Shown: piece after piece, positions 55,088 to 56,024 of the stretch
Layout: each line of letters begins with the position of its first letter
How positions within the stretch are numbered: the stretch's first letter is position 1
Source of the DNA: an uncultured Woeseiaceae bacterium
Lineage (GTDB): Bacteria; Pseudomonadota; Gammaproteobacteria; Steroidobacterales; Woeseiaceae
Assembly (NCBI GenBank): GCA_902512585.1
Contig: CABXJW010000005.1
Span: 1-56,024 of the forward strand
Direction: 5' to 3'
Length of the DNA: 56,024 bases
Notes under the pieces: model-generated
Database searches by the model: none
What the model was told of the DNA's origin: nothing
Seen by the model: the letters and a program-made list of their open reading frames with translations, nothing else
Translations under genes and position numbers: made by a program

Positions 55088-55501
55088 ATGCTTCAAGGCC
55101 ATTGTGAATGCCAAAAAATCTGCTTCAAAGTTAGCGGCGAAATAAATCAATTGTCGCACTGTCATTGCTCTCAATGTCGCCGACTGCATGGTGCTGCTTA
55201 TGGCAGCTATGCTCGTGTTATGAAATCAGAATTTCAATATTTAACTGGCAGTAATGAAGTTAAGCAATATGCATCTTCAACCGGATCAACTCGTATTTTT
55301 TGCCATCATTGTGGTTCGAATATTATGGTTATTGTGGCGGCTGAACCAACGGTTTTATATGTGGCTATGGGGGTCATCAATGGTAATCCCATTCTTCCTA
55401 GCGATTGTCATCATATTTATGTTAATTCAAAAGCCAATTGGCATTCTATCACTGATGATTTACCCCAATACGATGAAGATACAGTAGAGGTCAAATCGTG
55501 A
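55088..55501 (+). CDS. GFA (glutathione-dependent formaldehyde-activating)/CENP-V family protein
   Basis: GHCECQKICF, SHCHCSQCRRLHG, FCHHCGSNI zinc-binding Cys pattern. Confidence 0.92.
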   Translation: MLQGHCECQKICFKVSGEINQLSHCHCSQCRRLHGAAYGSYARVMKSEFQYLTGSNEVKQYASSTGSTRIFCHHCGSNIMVIVAAEPTVLYVAMGVINGNPILPSDCHHIYVNSKANWHSITDDLPQYDEDTVEVKS

Positions 55502-56024
55502 TTCAATTGCGAAAAATGGCTATGTTTGGATTTCCAGAGATAGCGCGTGAACTTGGTGCAGATCCGGCTCAAATTCTCAATAATCATGGTTTACCTGCTG
55601 ATTACTTCAATGCTATTGAGGTCGATGATGTAATGACAATGCAAGACGCTGAAAAACTCATGAAAACTCTTGCTGATAAAACCAGAGCGCATCATTGTGG
55701 GGCATTAATGGGAAGTCGACAAGATATCAGCTTCCTGGGTATTGTTGGTTACATCATGCAACAATCGAACACAGTGCGTCTGGCACTGGATGCTTTGCAA
55801 GAACATCTGACTTTGCACCACGACAAAGGGCAAACAGGCGTCGCTAATTATGGTGATGTCTCTGGTATGTATTGGAATAATCCATTGCCTTTTGAGTTGC
55901 AACACTACACCAATGAAGTGGCAATGGCACAAGCTGCTGTGGTTTTAAGAGCAATTATTGGTAATCGATTCAGAGCTAAAACGGTACATTTTACCCATGA
56001 AGCACCAAATAATATCGAACCTTA
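55498..56024 (+). CDS. AraC-type transcriptional regulator, N-terminal arabinose-binding-like domain; truncated by window end
   Basis: GTG start overlapping the GFA stop (GTGA); open to the window edge; reads VIQLRKMAMFGFPEIARELGADPAQILNNHGLPADYFN..., typical of the ligand-binding half of large AraC regulators; HTH not in window. Confidence 0.75.
   Translation, partial: MIQLRKMAMFGFPEIARELGADPAQILNNHGLPADYFNAIEVDDVMTMQDAEKLMKTLADKTRAHHCGALMGSRQDISFLGIVGYIMQQSNTVRLALDALQEHLTLHHDKGQTGVANYGDVSGMYWNNPLPFELQHYTNEVAMAQAAVVLRAIIGNRFRAKTVHFTHEAPNNIEP

Overview
The window is a compact, AT-rich chromosomal segment, gammaproteobacterial by gene content and order. I support about 45 protein-coding genes. 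I recognised no tRNA or rRNA genes, no CRISPR array, and no transposase or integrase. Positions 1 to about 47 kb are mostly conserved housekeeping genes: a surface-sugar epimerase and a small nucleotidyltransferase; lpxH, miaE; a purF-cvpA-SPOR-folC-accD-truA-fimV-asd-aroC-prmB chain; sco/PCuAC; psd; epmA/efp; parC/parE; katG; xseB; a glyA-nrdR-ribD-ribE-ribBX-ribH-nusB-thiL-pgpA chain; an HDAC-like gene; ettA; an aminotransferase; purL; acs; gmhB/gmhA; mltF and tadA. The most interesting part is about 46.6-56.0 kb. It holds (i) a voltage-gated-type ion channel whose selectivity filter reads TYDDW instead of the TLESW of characterised bacterial Nav channels; (ii) a 2471-aa secreted protein with a FecR domain, a very acidic linker, alternating cadherin-like repeats, uncharacterised central regions, a LamG-like region and a C-terminal beta-barrel-like domain; and (iii) a GFA-family gene overlapping an AraC-type regulator, divergent from (ii). 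The 257-bp divergent intergenic region contains seven GACA-core motifs at about 10-bp spacing (two pairs resemble Pho boxes on the minus strand), a perfect 18-bp palindrome and a second dyad. Functional links within this locus are inference from position and motifs. No searches were run.
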